Origin: Artemia franciscana
Lineage: Eukaryota > Arthropoda > Branchiopoda > Anostraca > Artemiidae
Direction: 5' to 3'
Assembly (NCBI RefSeq): GCF_032884065.1
Contig: NW_027062618.1
Coordinates: 1,141,362 to 1,205,361, forward strand
Length of the DNA: 64,000 nt
Made by a program: the position numbers and the translations under genes. The notes below the pieces were generated by a model. The model ran no database searches and had not been told where the DNA came from. It saw nothing but the letters and a program-made list of their open reading frames with translations. This document shows positions 26,578-39,294 of this stretch, piece after piece. Numbering within the stretch: the first letter of the stretch is position 1; each line of letters starts with the position of its first letter.

Positions 26578-27690
26578 TTAACTGCGTAAAACTTGCGAAT
26601 ATACAACATTTTTCGCTGTCCAATTGTCGCTGCATATAAATAGATTGTCAGGTTTCCCGACCCTCGAACATGCGACGCACAATTGTCCATGGGAAAAACA
26701 ATCAGTATTAAGATCTATACCACATTTTTCTAATGATTGACCTTGAGCTTTGTTAATGGTGATTGCAAATGATAATCGAATTGGGAATTGCAATCTTTAA
26801 AATTGAAAAGGCAGATCCCTTGGAATCATGGGAATGCGAGGAATAAGAACAGCCTCGCCCTCAAAAGGCCCTGTCAAGATTGTGGCCTCTATTAGGTTTT
26901 CCATTGTTTTTTTTACGGCAAGTCGCGTGCCATTGCAAAGCTTTGGTGTGGGTTGATATTTCTTAAAAGTATTATTGGTACGCCTATTTTTAGTTGTAGC
27001 ACGTGTGGTGGAAACCCTGAAAGATCTATGGAATTTAAAAATTCAGATGGATAATTAACCGCTTCATTTGGTTCCAAAACTGTGTCGACTGACTTGTAAA
27101 GGACTGCCTGGTCTCGAATCTTGGTCAAAACAATATTGTTGATTTCGTGGACGTCTATATTTTTGGGTGCGAGAATCGCTCTTTCACTTAGCCATTTATT
27201 ATTTTTATAATTTTTTAGAATATTCGGAAATACTTTTTCAATCAATTCATTTTTGGACGTCACTAAATTACAGAAATCAGCAGGTAGTTGTATACGTCCT
27301 GAAATTGAGTCTATCGTATCATAAATGTCTTTTTGTTCCGACGTTAACTTGGAAATGTTATTTTGTACATACGACAATAGATCATTCGTACTGTAACTTT
27401 TTTCACGATCCAATTCTACACATGTCGAAACAGCAGCGATACGGTTAGGTGAAGGCATTCCCAAATCCTGAAGAGGTTTGTTTGCCATACGTACGCACAA
27501 ATCTTCTATAATAACTAAAGTGTATTTATAAATTTCTGATGTAAAATCAAAAGTCATATCTGACGTCTCTAACTGTTTTCGATGGAGTATATCTTCGGAC
27601 ATTTTTGACTTATATTTTTCCCATAACTCTGTAGGAGCTGATGGAGAGCAAGTTGTTAAAATGATGCCAAACAATGCACGAATTTGACTT
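26578..27690 (-). pseudogene. Helitron PIF1-like helicase with ATPase core deleted
   Basis: A 253-codon open frame (27674-26913) runs from ALFGIILTTCSPSAPTELWE-like sequence through TSEQKDIYDTI directly into GRIQLPADFCNLVTSKNELI and LSERAILAPKNIDVHEINN, ending near VPIILLRNINP. The related copy at 30531-32220 has about 600 bp more at the junction, coding Walker A (GGTGKT) and Walker B (LIIWDE). So the deletion removes the whole ATP-binding core yet leaves the frame open. After a frameshift (near 26915) and a stop (near 26805), the C-terminal domain follows: AITINKAQGQSLEKCG and LCVACSRVGKPDNLFI, ending VVYSQVLRS. No helicase activity is possible. Confidence 0.8.
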
Positions 27691-28062
27691 GGGGTTGACG
27701 TTTCGCACTAATGGGGAATATGGAACAACCCACTGGTTATCTACTTCGATGGTGGTACCGTTGCCATTGTAGGTTCTTCAGTCATTTTACAATTAGAAAT
27801 TTCTCTTTCAACGGTCTTCTTACAATTAAAAATTTGTCTTTGAACGATATTCTTAAATACCTGTGTCCTGGTCGTCATTTATATTCCCTGTGTCCCGGTC
27901 GTCATTTGTGTCCCGGTATCCCAGTCTGTAATTTCTCTTTGAGTGTCCCGGTCGTTATTTATATTCCCTCTGTCCCGGTCGTCATTTGTGTCCCGGTCTG
28001 TAATTTCTCTTTGAGTGTTTTTTCTTTTTAGTATTTTTTAGTTTTTTACATTTTTTCTTTTT

Positions 28063-28431
28063 TCAGTTTTCTTTTTCTTCTTTATTTTTCAGCTTCACTA
28101 TGAAATACATATCGCCGAACCTTTTTTTTTTAACTAAAATCTGGTAGGCATTGATGACCTTATCCAAGTCAAAATCCCAAACCCAATCATCATCGCTATC
28201 ATTTTCAGTTTTGATATGTTTTGACTCTCGCTGTCCAGGTGGATCTTCATCTAACTGCGCGGTTTTGCGTTCTTTAGCCTCAAGCCTGTTTCCTTGCTGT
28301 TTTTTTGATTCCTCGGCACGCTTTCTTTTCTGACTTTCTCTATCAGCAGCAAGTGTTTTGGCATAGACTCTTTGAGCATCTTCATCGGCTTTTGCCATTG
28401 TAAGTTCATCAGTCATTTTAAACTTAAACAT
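28063..28431 (-). pseudogene. Helitron protein N-terminal module, 122-codon open frame
   Basis: Starts MFKFKMTDELTMAKADEDAQ and continues with lysine/arginine/glutamate-rich repeats (RESQKRKRAEESKKQQGNRL). An acidic-aromatic block DSDDDWVWDFDLDKV and a basic stretch YQILVKKKRFGDMYFIVKLK follow, before it runs into A-rich repeat. High charge and coiled-coil-like heptads suggest a disordered or helical N-terminus. The Rep domain expected after it in an autonomous Helitron is absent. Confidence 0.6.
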
Positions 28432-28658
28432 TAATAGATTTCTACGTGAACATATATGTCTTAAATATCTTTAATGACGTCACCGTCATAGCAAAAATGA
28501 CGACAACTAACTTCATGACGTCAGCCGACACAGAAACATGACGTCACCTGATCCACAGACAGACACACAGACAGACAACTTATTTTTATATATATAGAAG
28601 ATAAGTATATATAGCAGACATAAATAAAGGATGCTCTATAACATATATAGAGCAGACA

Positions 28659-28766
<108 letters not shown>

Positions 28767-28815
28767 ATATATATATAAATAAGTTGTCTGTCTGTCTGTG
28801 GATCTGTGGATCAGG

Positions 28816-28896
28816 TGACGTCATGTTTCGGCTGACGTCATGAAATTAGTTGCCGTCATTTTTGCTTTGAAAGGGACGTCATTCAAGTTATATAAG
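28816..28896 (+). promoter_or_regulatory. Possible promoter of the H7 ORF: two TGACGTCA sites and a TATA-like box
   Basis: TGACGTCA occurs at 28816-28823 and 28833-28840, and TATATAAG at 28889-28896, 27 bases before the ATG at 28923. The spacing allows only a very short 5' leader if TATA-directed initiation occurs. This is inferred from motif match only. Confidence 0.4.
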
Positions 28897-28922
28897 ACAT
28901 ATGTTCGCGTAGAAATCTATTA

Positions 28923-29777
28923 ATGTTTAAGTTTACAATGACTGATGAAGATGCTCAAAGAGTCTATGCCAAAAAACTTGCTGCTGATAGAGAAAGTCAG
29001 AAAAGAAAGCGTGCCGAGGAACTACCAGAGCAACGCGAAAGCAGACTTGCTGCTAAAAGAGAAAGTGAAAAAAGAAGGCGTGCCGAGGAATCAAAAGACC
29101 AGCAGGGAAACAGGCTTGAGGCTGATAGAGAAAGAAAGAACAGAAAGCATGCCGAGGAACTACCAGAGCAACGCAGAAGCAGACTTGCTGCTAAAAGAGA
29201 AAGTGAAAAAAGAAGGCGTGCCGAGGAATCAAAAGACCAGCAGGGAAACAGGCTTGAGGCTGATAGAGAAAGAAAGAACAGAAAGCATGCCGAGGAACTA
29301 CCAGAGCAACGCAGAAGCAGACTTGCTGCTAAAAGAGAATGTGAAAAAAGAAGGCGTGCCGAGGAATTACAAGAACAGCAAGAAATCAGGCTTGCTGCTG
29401 ATAGAGAAAGTAAGAAAAGAAAGCGTGCCGAGGAATCACAAGAACAGCAAGAAATCAGGCTAATAGATGCCACAATCTTGACAGGGCCTTATGAGGGTGA
29501 GGCTGTTCTTATTCCTCGCATTCCCATGATTCCAACGGATCTGCTTTTTCAATTTAAAAGATTGCAATTCCCAATTCGATTAGCATTTGCAACCACCATC
29601 AACAAAGCTCAAGGGCAATCACTAGAAAAATGCGGTATAGATCTTAATACAGATTGCTTTACCAATGTACAATTGTATGTTGCATCTTTGAGGGTCGGTA
29701 AACCTGACAATCTATTTATACGCACAGACAATGGGACAGCGAAGACTGTTGTATATTCACAAGTTTTACGTAGTTAA
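28923..29777 (+). CDS. Chimeric Helitron protein: charged 23-aa repeats fused to PIF1-helicase C-terminus (284 aa)
   Basis: Residues 1-20 (MFKFTMTDEDAQRVYAKKLA) match the N-terminal module of other copies. Residues about 20-180 are tandem 23-residue units of the form RESEKRRRAEESKDQQGNRL + EAD; two units make a 46-aa (138-bp) higher-order repeat, nearly exact in DNA. From about 182 the frame passes cleanly into helicase C-terminus (ATILTGPYEGEAVLIPRIP, TTINKAQGQSLEKCGIDL, LYVASLRVGKPDNLFI) and ends at the native stop (VVYSQVLRS). Walker A/B and all upstream helicase motifs are absent, so it cannot hydrolyse ATP by itself. The reading frame is unbroken, unlike all other helicase remnants here. 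Expression is unknown; the start was chosen by similarity and the upstream TATA-like box. Confidence 0.7.
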   Translation: MFKFTMTDEDAQRVYAKKLAADRESQKRKRAEELPEQRESRLAAKRESEKRRRAEESKDQQGNRLEADRERKNRKHAEELPEQRRSRLAAKRESEKRRRAEESKDQQGNRLEADRERKNRKHAEELPEQRRSRLAAKRECEKRRRAEELQEQQEIRLAADRESKKRKRAEESQEQQEIRLIDATILTGPYEGEAVLIPRIPMIPTDLLFQFKRLQFPIRLAFATTINKAQGQSLEKCGIDLNTDCFTNVQLYVASLRVGKPDNLFIRTDNGTAKTVVYSQVLRS

Positions 29778-30081
29778 TTTGTATTGTATCTATCTATCTA
29801 TCTATCTATCTATATAAAAACGAGTTGTGTGTATGCATGTTTGTTTGTTTGTAAAAAGAGCGTTTGCATATGACGTCATTATTAGTACATACGGCTTTGT
29901 ATATGGACAGACAATGGGAAAGCCAAGAATGTTGTATATTCGCAATTTTTACGTAGTTTGAAACACATATATAAATCTATCTATATTCACAGGTGGGACA
30001 CAGGGACACAACTACAATGGCACGTAACTAATATGGCGCGTAACTAATATGGCGCGTAACGACTTACGCGCGCGGGGCGGC

Positions 30082-30114
30082 TTGGGGTGGCGCGAAGCGC
30101 CACCCCAACAGCTA

Positions 30115-30115
<1 letters not shown>
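30082..30115 (+). terminator. Helitron 3' terminal hairpin plus CTAG
   Basis: Stem TTGGGGTGGCG (30082-30092) pairs with CGCCACCCCAA (30098-30108) without mismatch around CGAAG, followed three bases later by CTAG (30112-30115). This is the canonical Helitron end and signals transposition, not transcription, termination. Confidence 0.85.

Positions 30116-30188
<73 letters not shown>
30116..30188. repeat. (TA)n microsatellite between the 3' ends of H7 and H8
   Basis: A TA run directly after the H7 CTAG. On the other side is the 3' end of H8 in the opposite orientation, so two Helitron 3' ends converge on this tract. Confidence 0.95.
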
Positions 30189-30190
<2 letters not shown>

Positions 30191-30198
30191 CCCAACAC

Positions 30199-33109
<2,911 letters not shown>

Positions 33110-33337
33110 TAGATACATGGTGGATCGATATAGTTGATTATAAATGGGTATGACAAAGAGGGCATAAGGATTTTTGAAATGCCTAGGTGGGGGATGGCCC
33201 AATACCGGTTGGTAACCTTTGCTCTGATTGGGGAAGAAATGCCTGAGTGTTTGTAGCTCAGGCTACTAAGCAGTAACAGATGAATGAATACTTATTAGGA
33301 AAATCAACAGTGAACCCTTTATTTATAGGGCCCCAGC

Positions 33338-33830
33338 ATGGCACGCGGCACGCTTCTATATATGAATTCTCATTGTCCCTTGTGTTCTAACCGCAGACAG
33401 TGTTGGGTTCCGGCGGCTTTGCCACCGGGCCCCAGCATGGCACGCGACAGGCTTCTATATATGGATATTCTTTTTCCCTTGTTTTCTGGGTCCCGGCAAC
33501 GCTATGTCATTTTTGGATCGAATTGATGACGTGAATTGGTCTGGTTTTCTGTTTTAAGTTTTTTGAATTGCTTTAATCCATTGTCAAAATATATAGAAAT
33601 ATTTGTGCAATCACCAGTTTTTTACATTTTAAGCAATTTCTTTTTGACGTTAATTGACGCTTTGACAAATTTTCCTTGAGCAACGAGCATTCTAAACTTC
33701 AACAATTTCTACTAAACTTCAAACTTTTGGTTTTCTGTTTTAAGGTTTTCGAATTGCTTTAATCCATTGTCAAAATATTTTTAAATATTTGTGCAATCAC
33801 CAGTTATTTTACATTTTAAGCAATTTAATA
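33338..33830 (+). repeat. Two pairs of direct repeats (97-bp and 188-bp spacing)
   Basis: 'gggccccagcatggcacgcg' occurs at about 33329 and 33426, each followed by a variant of 'gcttctatatatg.at'; between them is a GC-rich hairpin-like 'ccggcggctttgccaccggg'. Downstream, 'ggttttctgttttaag' plus 'gaattgctttaatccattgt' and 'tttgtgcaatcaccagtt' occur twice, starting near 33541 and 33729. This may be the 3' part of a second Helitron family; not certain. Confidence 0.55.
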
Positions 33831-33887
33831 AAATTTAAAAAGAGCCTCAATTTTTTGAGCTTGTGTAACGGTAATAACGTATAACGG

Positions 33888-33931
33888 TGTAACGGTAAAG
33901 CTAGTGTAACAGACAGACGGACGGACACTAC

Positions 33932-34002
<71 letters not shown>
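33888..34002 (-). mobile_element. 5' end of a different Helitron-like element
   Basis: On the minus strand, TC at 34002-34001 is followed by a TA run (33937-34000) and AAATGTAGTGTCCGTCCGTC plus TGTCTG. This is the same architecture as other Helitron 5' ends but with different subterminal sequence (TGTAGTGTCC in place of AAGTTGTCTG). No matching 3' end was identified. Confidence 0.45.
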
Positions 34003-34528
34003 TTAAGACTGCACATATCATACAAGAGTCTGCGGTCTAATCAAAATCTGATGAATCACCACAACACTCTGCCATTCTGTAGCCTGAAACTGTCACTTTT
34101 GACCCACATTAGATTTTGAATTTGCTTATTTTTTTACAAAACCAACCTCGGAAATGGGAAAAGAAATCAAAACAAAACCCATAAAAAAAATTTATCTCAG
34201 TGCTGTCTTTTAATTACTCTTCTCTTCTTGAAGAAAACAGGAAACAGAATCTCTTTTATCCCTTGTAACGAATTCGAGAGTAATATTGGCAGATACTAAT
34301 GTCTTTCAGGGGAATCAGTCCATCTTTGATTAATTGCCAACTTATCACCGTTATGTATTCCTTCTTTTTATCTGTCTCCCTGTACAGGAATTTCCGAGTT
34401 ACCATAGCAACTTCCCTAAAGATTACCGAGGAATTCTCCCAAATCAGGAAAAGACTTAGTCTTCCAAGTTTAATAAAATAGTTAGGAGCCTCCACTTCTG
34501 AATGAATGGCAATTTTTGTTGTTACCAG

Positions 34529-34646
34529 AAAACCGAAAAAACGACTTGTGGAAAACAATGAGGACGATCAAGATTCAGGATTTGATACGGGCTTGTCGAT
34601 GTTATCGCCAGCTTCTGCCCCTCTATTCTTCGGTGAGAATTGCCAG
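34529..34646 (+). CDS. Candidate internal exon of unrecognised host gene
   Basis: Between an acceptor (ttgttaccag) and a strong donor (CAG|gtaagt) lie 118 nt coding KPKKRLVENNEDDQDSGFDT and then GLSMLSPASAPLFFGENCQ. The exon starts in phase 2 (one base completes a codon) and ends in phase 0. Composition is hydrophilic and serine/acid-rich, like a disordered cytoplasmic or nuclear segment. I do not recognise the family. The phase-0 end is compatible with either candidate exon downstream (39059 or 40497). Confidence 0.55.
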
Positions 34647-36024
34647 GTAAGTTGTTTGTTACCCAGGAATGTTATTTTAGATGTACGGTTCTTTTTGTAG
34701 TAAAAGCAGCGAGGTGGGTAGAAGCGATCATGATCGTAACTTGAAATGATGCTTGATGTTGAATCTACATTTTCGAATAGTGAGTCAGAATTTTAATGGC
34801 TTTAGTTTTCAAGAAATGGTTGGAAAGCCCCAAATTTACAGGACATTGGACAACTTCAGGCCTGGGTATACTTTGTGAAATGAAGTCGTTTTTCTTCTAA
34901 TTTTGGGTTAAGAACATTTCTATACAGCTTGTCTTATAAATTACACAAATTTATCATCATTTATGTGTTAATTCTCTGGTAGAATAGTAGGGAGTGAATT
35001 TAATAGGACAGGAGGAGTAATCAAACTGCTGTAGCCAATAAAAATTTTGAATAGCAAACTATATAAATCTTTTCTTGGAATTTTCTCAAGAATTTGATAG
35101 AAGCTCTGGGCATAGAATAATCCACTCTTTTTATGTAACCAAGGTGAAAATGTGCTTAAGCCCGTTTAGAGAAATAATAGTCCACAAAACATGAAAGGCT
35201 AGTATATGATTTACACATAGAGGCCAGAGCCAAACATCCTTCTTTTCATCAAACGCAAAAAAAAAAGAAACTCTAGGCTCTCTAGCCAAAGTTGGTTACA
35301 TTTTGTCGAGATATCGTTCGGTATTTGCTTAGACTTTGCCAGGTATTTGCTAAAACGTTAAAAAAGGAACTTTAAACCTTCTAGACAAAATTTACGATGT
35401 CCAATTATCATGATGGATTGAGTATACTGATTTGAATTTATTTAAAAACATTTCAGTTTAAATAATATTTGAAAATGCAGGCACATTGTTGTAATAGATG
35501 GCGTGGTAGTTCTTATAGTAGACAAAATTCTAGTTCGTCGGTGCTACATTAACTCTCAATCGTTCTCATTGCCATCAATTTACGAAAGTTTAAGTGCGGT
35601 TTTTCATTTTCAGTTTCATGGGGAAGCAGTAAATTTGATGCCTTTTCAATGAAAATAACAAAATGGACATTTTTTAGTGAAAAGACTCGCCTGAAAAAGA
35701 CAATTTTGGAAATCTAGAAGGGAGAGGAGGATATAAGGGCACAGAATCCCATAGCCCTTCCCCGTTTGAAATCACTGCTGGTTCCCTCATTTATCCACAA
35801 AAAAACAATCTTTTTTTCACAACTCGTCGTATAATGAATTGTTGTATTTTCACTATAATTGTTACTGCCGATGATGGTGGAGCAGTGTTAAAATACTCCA
35901 GATCCAACGCTGTCATCATCTAGGATCAATAGGATCAATATTATCAATAGTAGAGGATCAATATTAGCGACACATATCAAGACATCAAATTCAAGTAAGC
36001 TCTGTCGTAAGGGATTCCATGACC
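34647..36024 (+). other. Stretch without recognised gene (possible intron)
   Basis: AT-rich, with no clear repeat or exon. 35930-35960 has a small 'ggatcaatattatcaatagt' repetition. It lies between candidate exons and may be intronic. Confidence 0.4.
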
Positions 36025-36032
36025 ATCTAGGT

Positions 36033-36431
36033 CAGTGGTTCTCAACTGATTTTTGGCTATGTTCAACCAGGCATTTCTAAAATCCTGATGCCCCCCTATT
36101 GATTTTTCCATTTTTTTCATTCGAAATTTTACACGTATTCACCTGACGGAAGCTTAAAAGGTATTTAAATTTGTATCTGTGGGTTATTCTCAAGACATAT
36201 TTCATACTAATGAAAAATATTGTATGAAAAAAGCACCTTTTATCAAATATACTGTCGACTATCTTGCTTGCTTTTAAACACTGTGTGAGCGTGACGTGAT
36301 TCCTACGAATTTTTTTTCAAAACTAAGGCTTTAAAATGTAATCAGTCGAAGGGTGCACGTCCTGACCATGACCCACCAAAATATTTTCATGCTACACTGG
36401 TACGGTCCGTGTCCCACGTTGGAAATCATGG
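36033..36431. mobile_element. hAT-type MITE, 399 bp, with perfect 8-bp target duplication
   Basis: The left end CAGTGGTTCTCAAC and the complement of the right end CCATGATTTCCAAC form imperfect terminal inverted repeats. They are flanked by identical ATCTAGGT (36025-36032 and 36432-36439). An 8-bp duplication and a CAGTGGTTCTCAA end are typical of hAT elements. No ORF. Confidence 0.85.
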
Positions 36432-36579
36432 ATCTAGGTATTCATGTAAAAACAAGAAAATAATCTCGAAGAGAAAAAGCTGAATTTACTTTCCAACAGT
36501 TCCATGGTAAAAAATAAATATGCTGTAATTTGATTCGTCTACGTCTACTTCGCAAGCCATTAATGTTGCTCCTTATTTC

Positions 36580-36790
36580 TGGAGAGTTCGGGCTGCTTCC
36601 TCATCAACGCCCCGCTCTTTACGGTAAAGTCTTTTACTGTTTTAAAAAGTAGAGTTAAGAGAAAGAGTCAAACTTTAGCGTAAAGAGCGGGGCGTTGATG
36701 AGGAAGCAGCCCCTTTCATATACGAAGTAATTTCTGTTCGTTCTAAGTTTTAATGCTGCTCCTTACCTTTCGTTAAAAAAACTTGTTTTT
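36580..36790 (+). repeat. Fold-back portion of the dispersed repeat
   Basis: 'gctgcttcctcatcaacgcc' (from about 36589) and its complement (about 36690-36710) form an inverted repeat of roughly 40 bp, including CCCCGCTCTTTACG, around a 60-bp centre. The right flank 'tttctgttcgttctaagttt' and 'aatgctgctccttac' are family phrases. Very strong cruciform potential. Confidence 0.7.
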
Positions 36791-36799
36791 TTTTTTTTA

Positions 36800-37190
36800 G
36801 TCAGTGTTCAAAGACGGTTTGATGTTTTGGTTTTTAATGTATTTTTTTTTCAAAAATTGTAATGGCGAAATCTTATAATTAGGAGCAATCAGCTTTCATA
36901 TTTTTTTTTGCTTTATTTTTGCAACTAGAAATTGTAATCGCGAACTCTTAAAATTAGAAACTATCGGTGTTCAAAAACGGTTTGACCTTGTTTCTTTTTA
37001 ATATATTTCTTCGTAAATATTGTTATAGCAAAACCCTTAAATTAGAAGCTATCAGCGTTCAAAGGTGGCTTGACAATCTACTTTTTTATCTTTTTTTTTT
37101 AACTTTAGAATTTAGTAAAGATTTTAATGTTGGTGCTAAATGTTTCCAGAAAAAATGTTTGAAAATGGTGAAAAAGCTATGTAAATAACC
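36800..37190 (+). repeat. Three diverged direct repeats
   Basis: 'gtgttcaaagacggtttgat', 'gtgttcaaaaacggtttgac' and 'gcgttcaaaggtggcttgac' occur near 36803, 36967 and 37057. The phrases 'aatggcgaaatcttataatt' / 'agcaaaacccttaaattaga' recur between them. No gene is evident; open frames are repeat-derived. Confidence 0.5.
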
Positions 37191-37365
37191 CTAAAAAATC
37201 CTTGCAAACAGCAAGTGCAAATCAAACCAGCTGACTAATAATACTGCGGTGAAGTAAAGAGAGAAATGAGGATGAAGCGTAATTGAAAAATGTATAAAGT
37301 AAAGTAAAGTTTAACTAATAGTTGAAACCAATTGTATTTTTTCCTTTCTTATTTTCTTGCGGTAG

Positions 37366-38930
37366 GAATGACATAATTAGTCATTGCTCTGCTTATTTCT
37401 CACAACTTTCACCACTGTGCCTCAGTGCATACCTGAGAGGTCCTTTCATGAGCCTTTTTGGTGAAGTGATAAAGCAAAATTTGACAAATTCTTCTGTAAT
37501 CTACTCTGTATGATTATGCCCCTAGACTACAAATATGCTGTTAACATCTCCGCTAACGTCCCATGCTTAGTCATTCCTCTGATAATTACCCTCAGCTTTT
37601 GCCACTGTTCCTAAGTATATACCTCTAAGGCCCTTTCAAGAGCCATTTTAAGGAATATGATGGAAATCAAAATTTGACAAATCCTTCTGTAATCTACTCT
37701 GCATGATTATACTCCTAGATAACATATATGCTGTTATCATCTCCGTTAACATCAAATTCTTAGTCATTGCTCTGCTTATTCCTCACAACTCACACCAGTG
37801 TTAATCAGTATATACCTCTGAGGCCCTTTCATGAGTCATTTTGAGGAAAATAATGTAAAGCATAGTTTGACAAATCTTTCTGCAATCTAATCTGCATGAT
37901 TGTTCCCGTAGATGACAGATATGCTGTTAACATCTCCGTTAGCGTCACATTCTTAGTCATTGCCTTTTTTTATTCCCCTTAACTTTCGCCACTGTTACTC
38001 AGTATATACCTCTAAGGCCCTTTTAAGAGCCATTTTGAGGAAAATGATTTAAAGCAAAATTTGACAAATCCTTCTGTAATCTGCTCTCCATGAATATGTC
38101 CCTAGATGACAAATATGCTGTTAACATCTCCGTTAACGTCACATTCTTAGTCACTGCTCGGTTTATTCTCCTCAACTTTCGCCACTGTTACTCAGTATAT
38201 ACCTCTGAGGCCCTTTTAAGAGCCATTTTGAGGAAAATGATGTAAAGCAAAATTTGACAAATCCTTCTGTAATCTGCTCTCCATGAATATGTCCCTAGAT
38301 GACAAATATGCTGTTAACATCTCCGTTAACGTCACATTCTTAGTCACTGCTCGGTTTATTCCCCTCAACTTTCGCCACTGTTACTCAGTATATACCTCTA
38401 AGGCCCTTTTAAGAGCCATTTTGAGGAAAATAATTTAAATCAAAATTTAACAAATCTTCTGTAATCTACTCTCCAAGAATATGCCAGTAGATAACAGATA
38501 TGCTGTTAACATCTCAGTTAACGTCACATTCTTAGTCACTGCTCGGTTTATACCCCTCAATTTTTGCCACTGTTACTCAGTATATATCTTTGAGGCCCTT
38601 TCAAGAGCCATTTTGAGGAAAATAATTTAAATCAAAATTTGACAAATCCTTCTGTAATATACTCTGCATGATTGTGCCCCTAGATGACAAATATGCTGTT
38701 AACATCTCAGTTAACGTCACATTCTTAGTCATCGCTCTTTTTATTCCCTTCAATTTTTGCCACTGTTGCTCAGTATATACCTCTAAGGCCCTTTCAAGAG
38801 CCATTTTGAGGAGAATGATGGAAATCAAAATTTGACAAATGCTTCAGTAATCTACTCTGCATGATTATGCCCCTAGATGACAGATATGCTGTTAACATCT
38901 CCGTTAACGTCACAAACTTAGTCATTACTC
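37366..38930 (+). repeat. Satellite-like tandem array, 193-bp unit, 8 copies
   Basis: The landmark GCTGTTAACATCTC (or close variant) occurs at 37537, 37730, 37923, 38117, 38310, 38502, 38695 and 38888, a period of 192-194 bp. Each unit also holds 'gtcacattcttagtca', 'tcagtatatacctct', 'aggcccttt', 'agccattttgaggaaaat' and 'tttgacaaat'. The middle units are the most alike (38100-38400). No coding frame is kept across units. Confidence 0.93.
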
Positions 38931-39058
38931 AAACATCATCTTAATTGGCGGTTGTTTGATGCTCGAATGTTTCAAGTCATAAAGCTGATCCAAAATACGA
39001 AACCAGTAGTAAATTCATTGTTGAAGAGGAATGTGGGTTAGGATATGACTAAACATGC

Positions 39059-39251
39059 AGAGGACACGAAGTAATGCGGATGTTTATGCTGGGATTCGAC
39101 TAAGGGACGCGACTAAATTGTATGATAAGGAAAGCAAATCCCTGTTAGGATGGGATAAGCCTCGAACTCAAAAGACAAGTTTAAATCGCACATTTGATGA
39201 GTATGGATTTATAAGCAAGTCTTACGGAAAGCAATCGTTGAAGAAAGAAGG
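39059..39251 (+). CDS. Candidate exon of unrecognised host gene
   Basis: After an acceptor with a branch-point-like sequence (gactaaacatgcag), an open frame reads RTRSNADVYAGIRLRDATKL, then YDKESKSLLGWDKPRTQKTS and FDEYGFISKSYGKQSLKKEG. Entry is phase 0, matching the exon ending at 34646. A weak donor (GAAG|gtagtt) lies near 39251. The open frame runs on to 39324, but from about 39295 it is dispersed-repeat sequence ('actgaaagtaaggagcaaca'), so it either ends earlier by splicing or has been extended by repeat insertion. Hydrophilic, no known domain recognised. Confidence 0.45.
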
Positions 39252-39294
39252 TAGTTATCCGAATTTGTTAAATATTAAGTTTAAAAAAAACGAG

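Larger units (their letters stand above)
26565..28598 (-). mobile_element. Helitron copy H6 with decayed helicase and N-terminal module
   Basis: The 5' TC is at 28598-28597 on the minus strand (TCTATATATATAAAAATAAG after rotation of the TA run). Then come GTCTGTCTGTG repeats, the N-terminal module (28431-28100), an A-rich zone and minisatellite (27862-28080), a second module start (about 27780), helicase coding (27700-26578) and (TATC)n leading into H5. H5 plus H6 has the same order as H7 and H8, so they may be one composite element. Confidence 0.65.

Noticed and set aside
28945-29473. 172-aa plus and 158-aa minus frames overlapping the chimeric Helitron ORF
   Set aside because: Shadow frames of the 69-bp coding repeat. 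Only the 28923 frame has the known N-terminus and helicase end.
37366-38930. Possible CRISPR-like array because of regular spacing
   Set aside because: Whole 193-bp units repeat, not short repeats with unique spacers, and the genome is eukaryotic.
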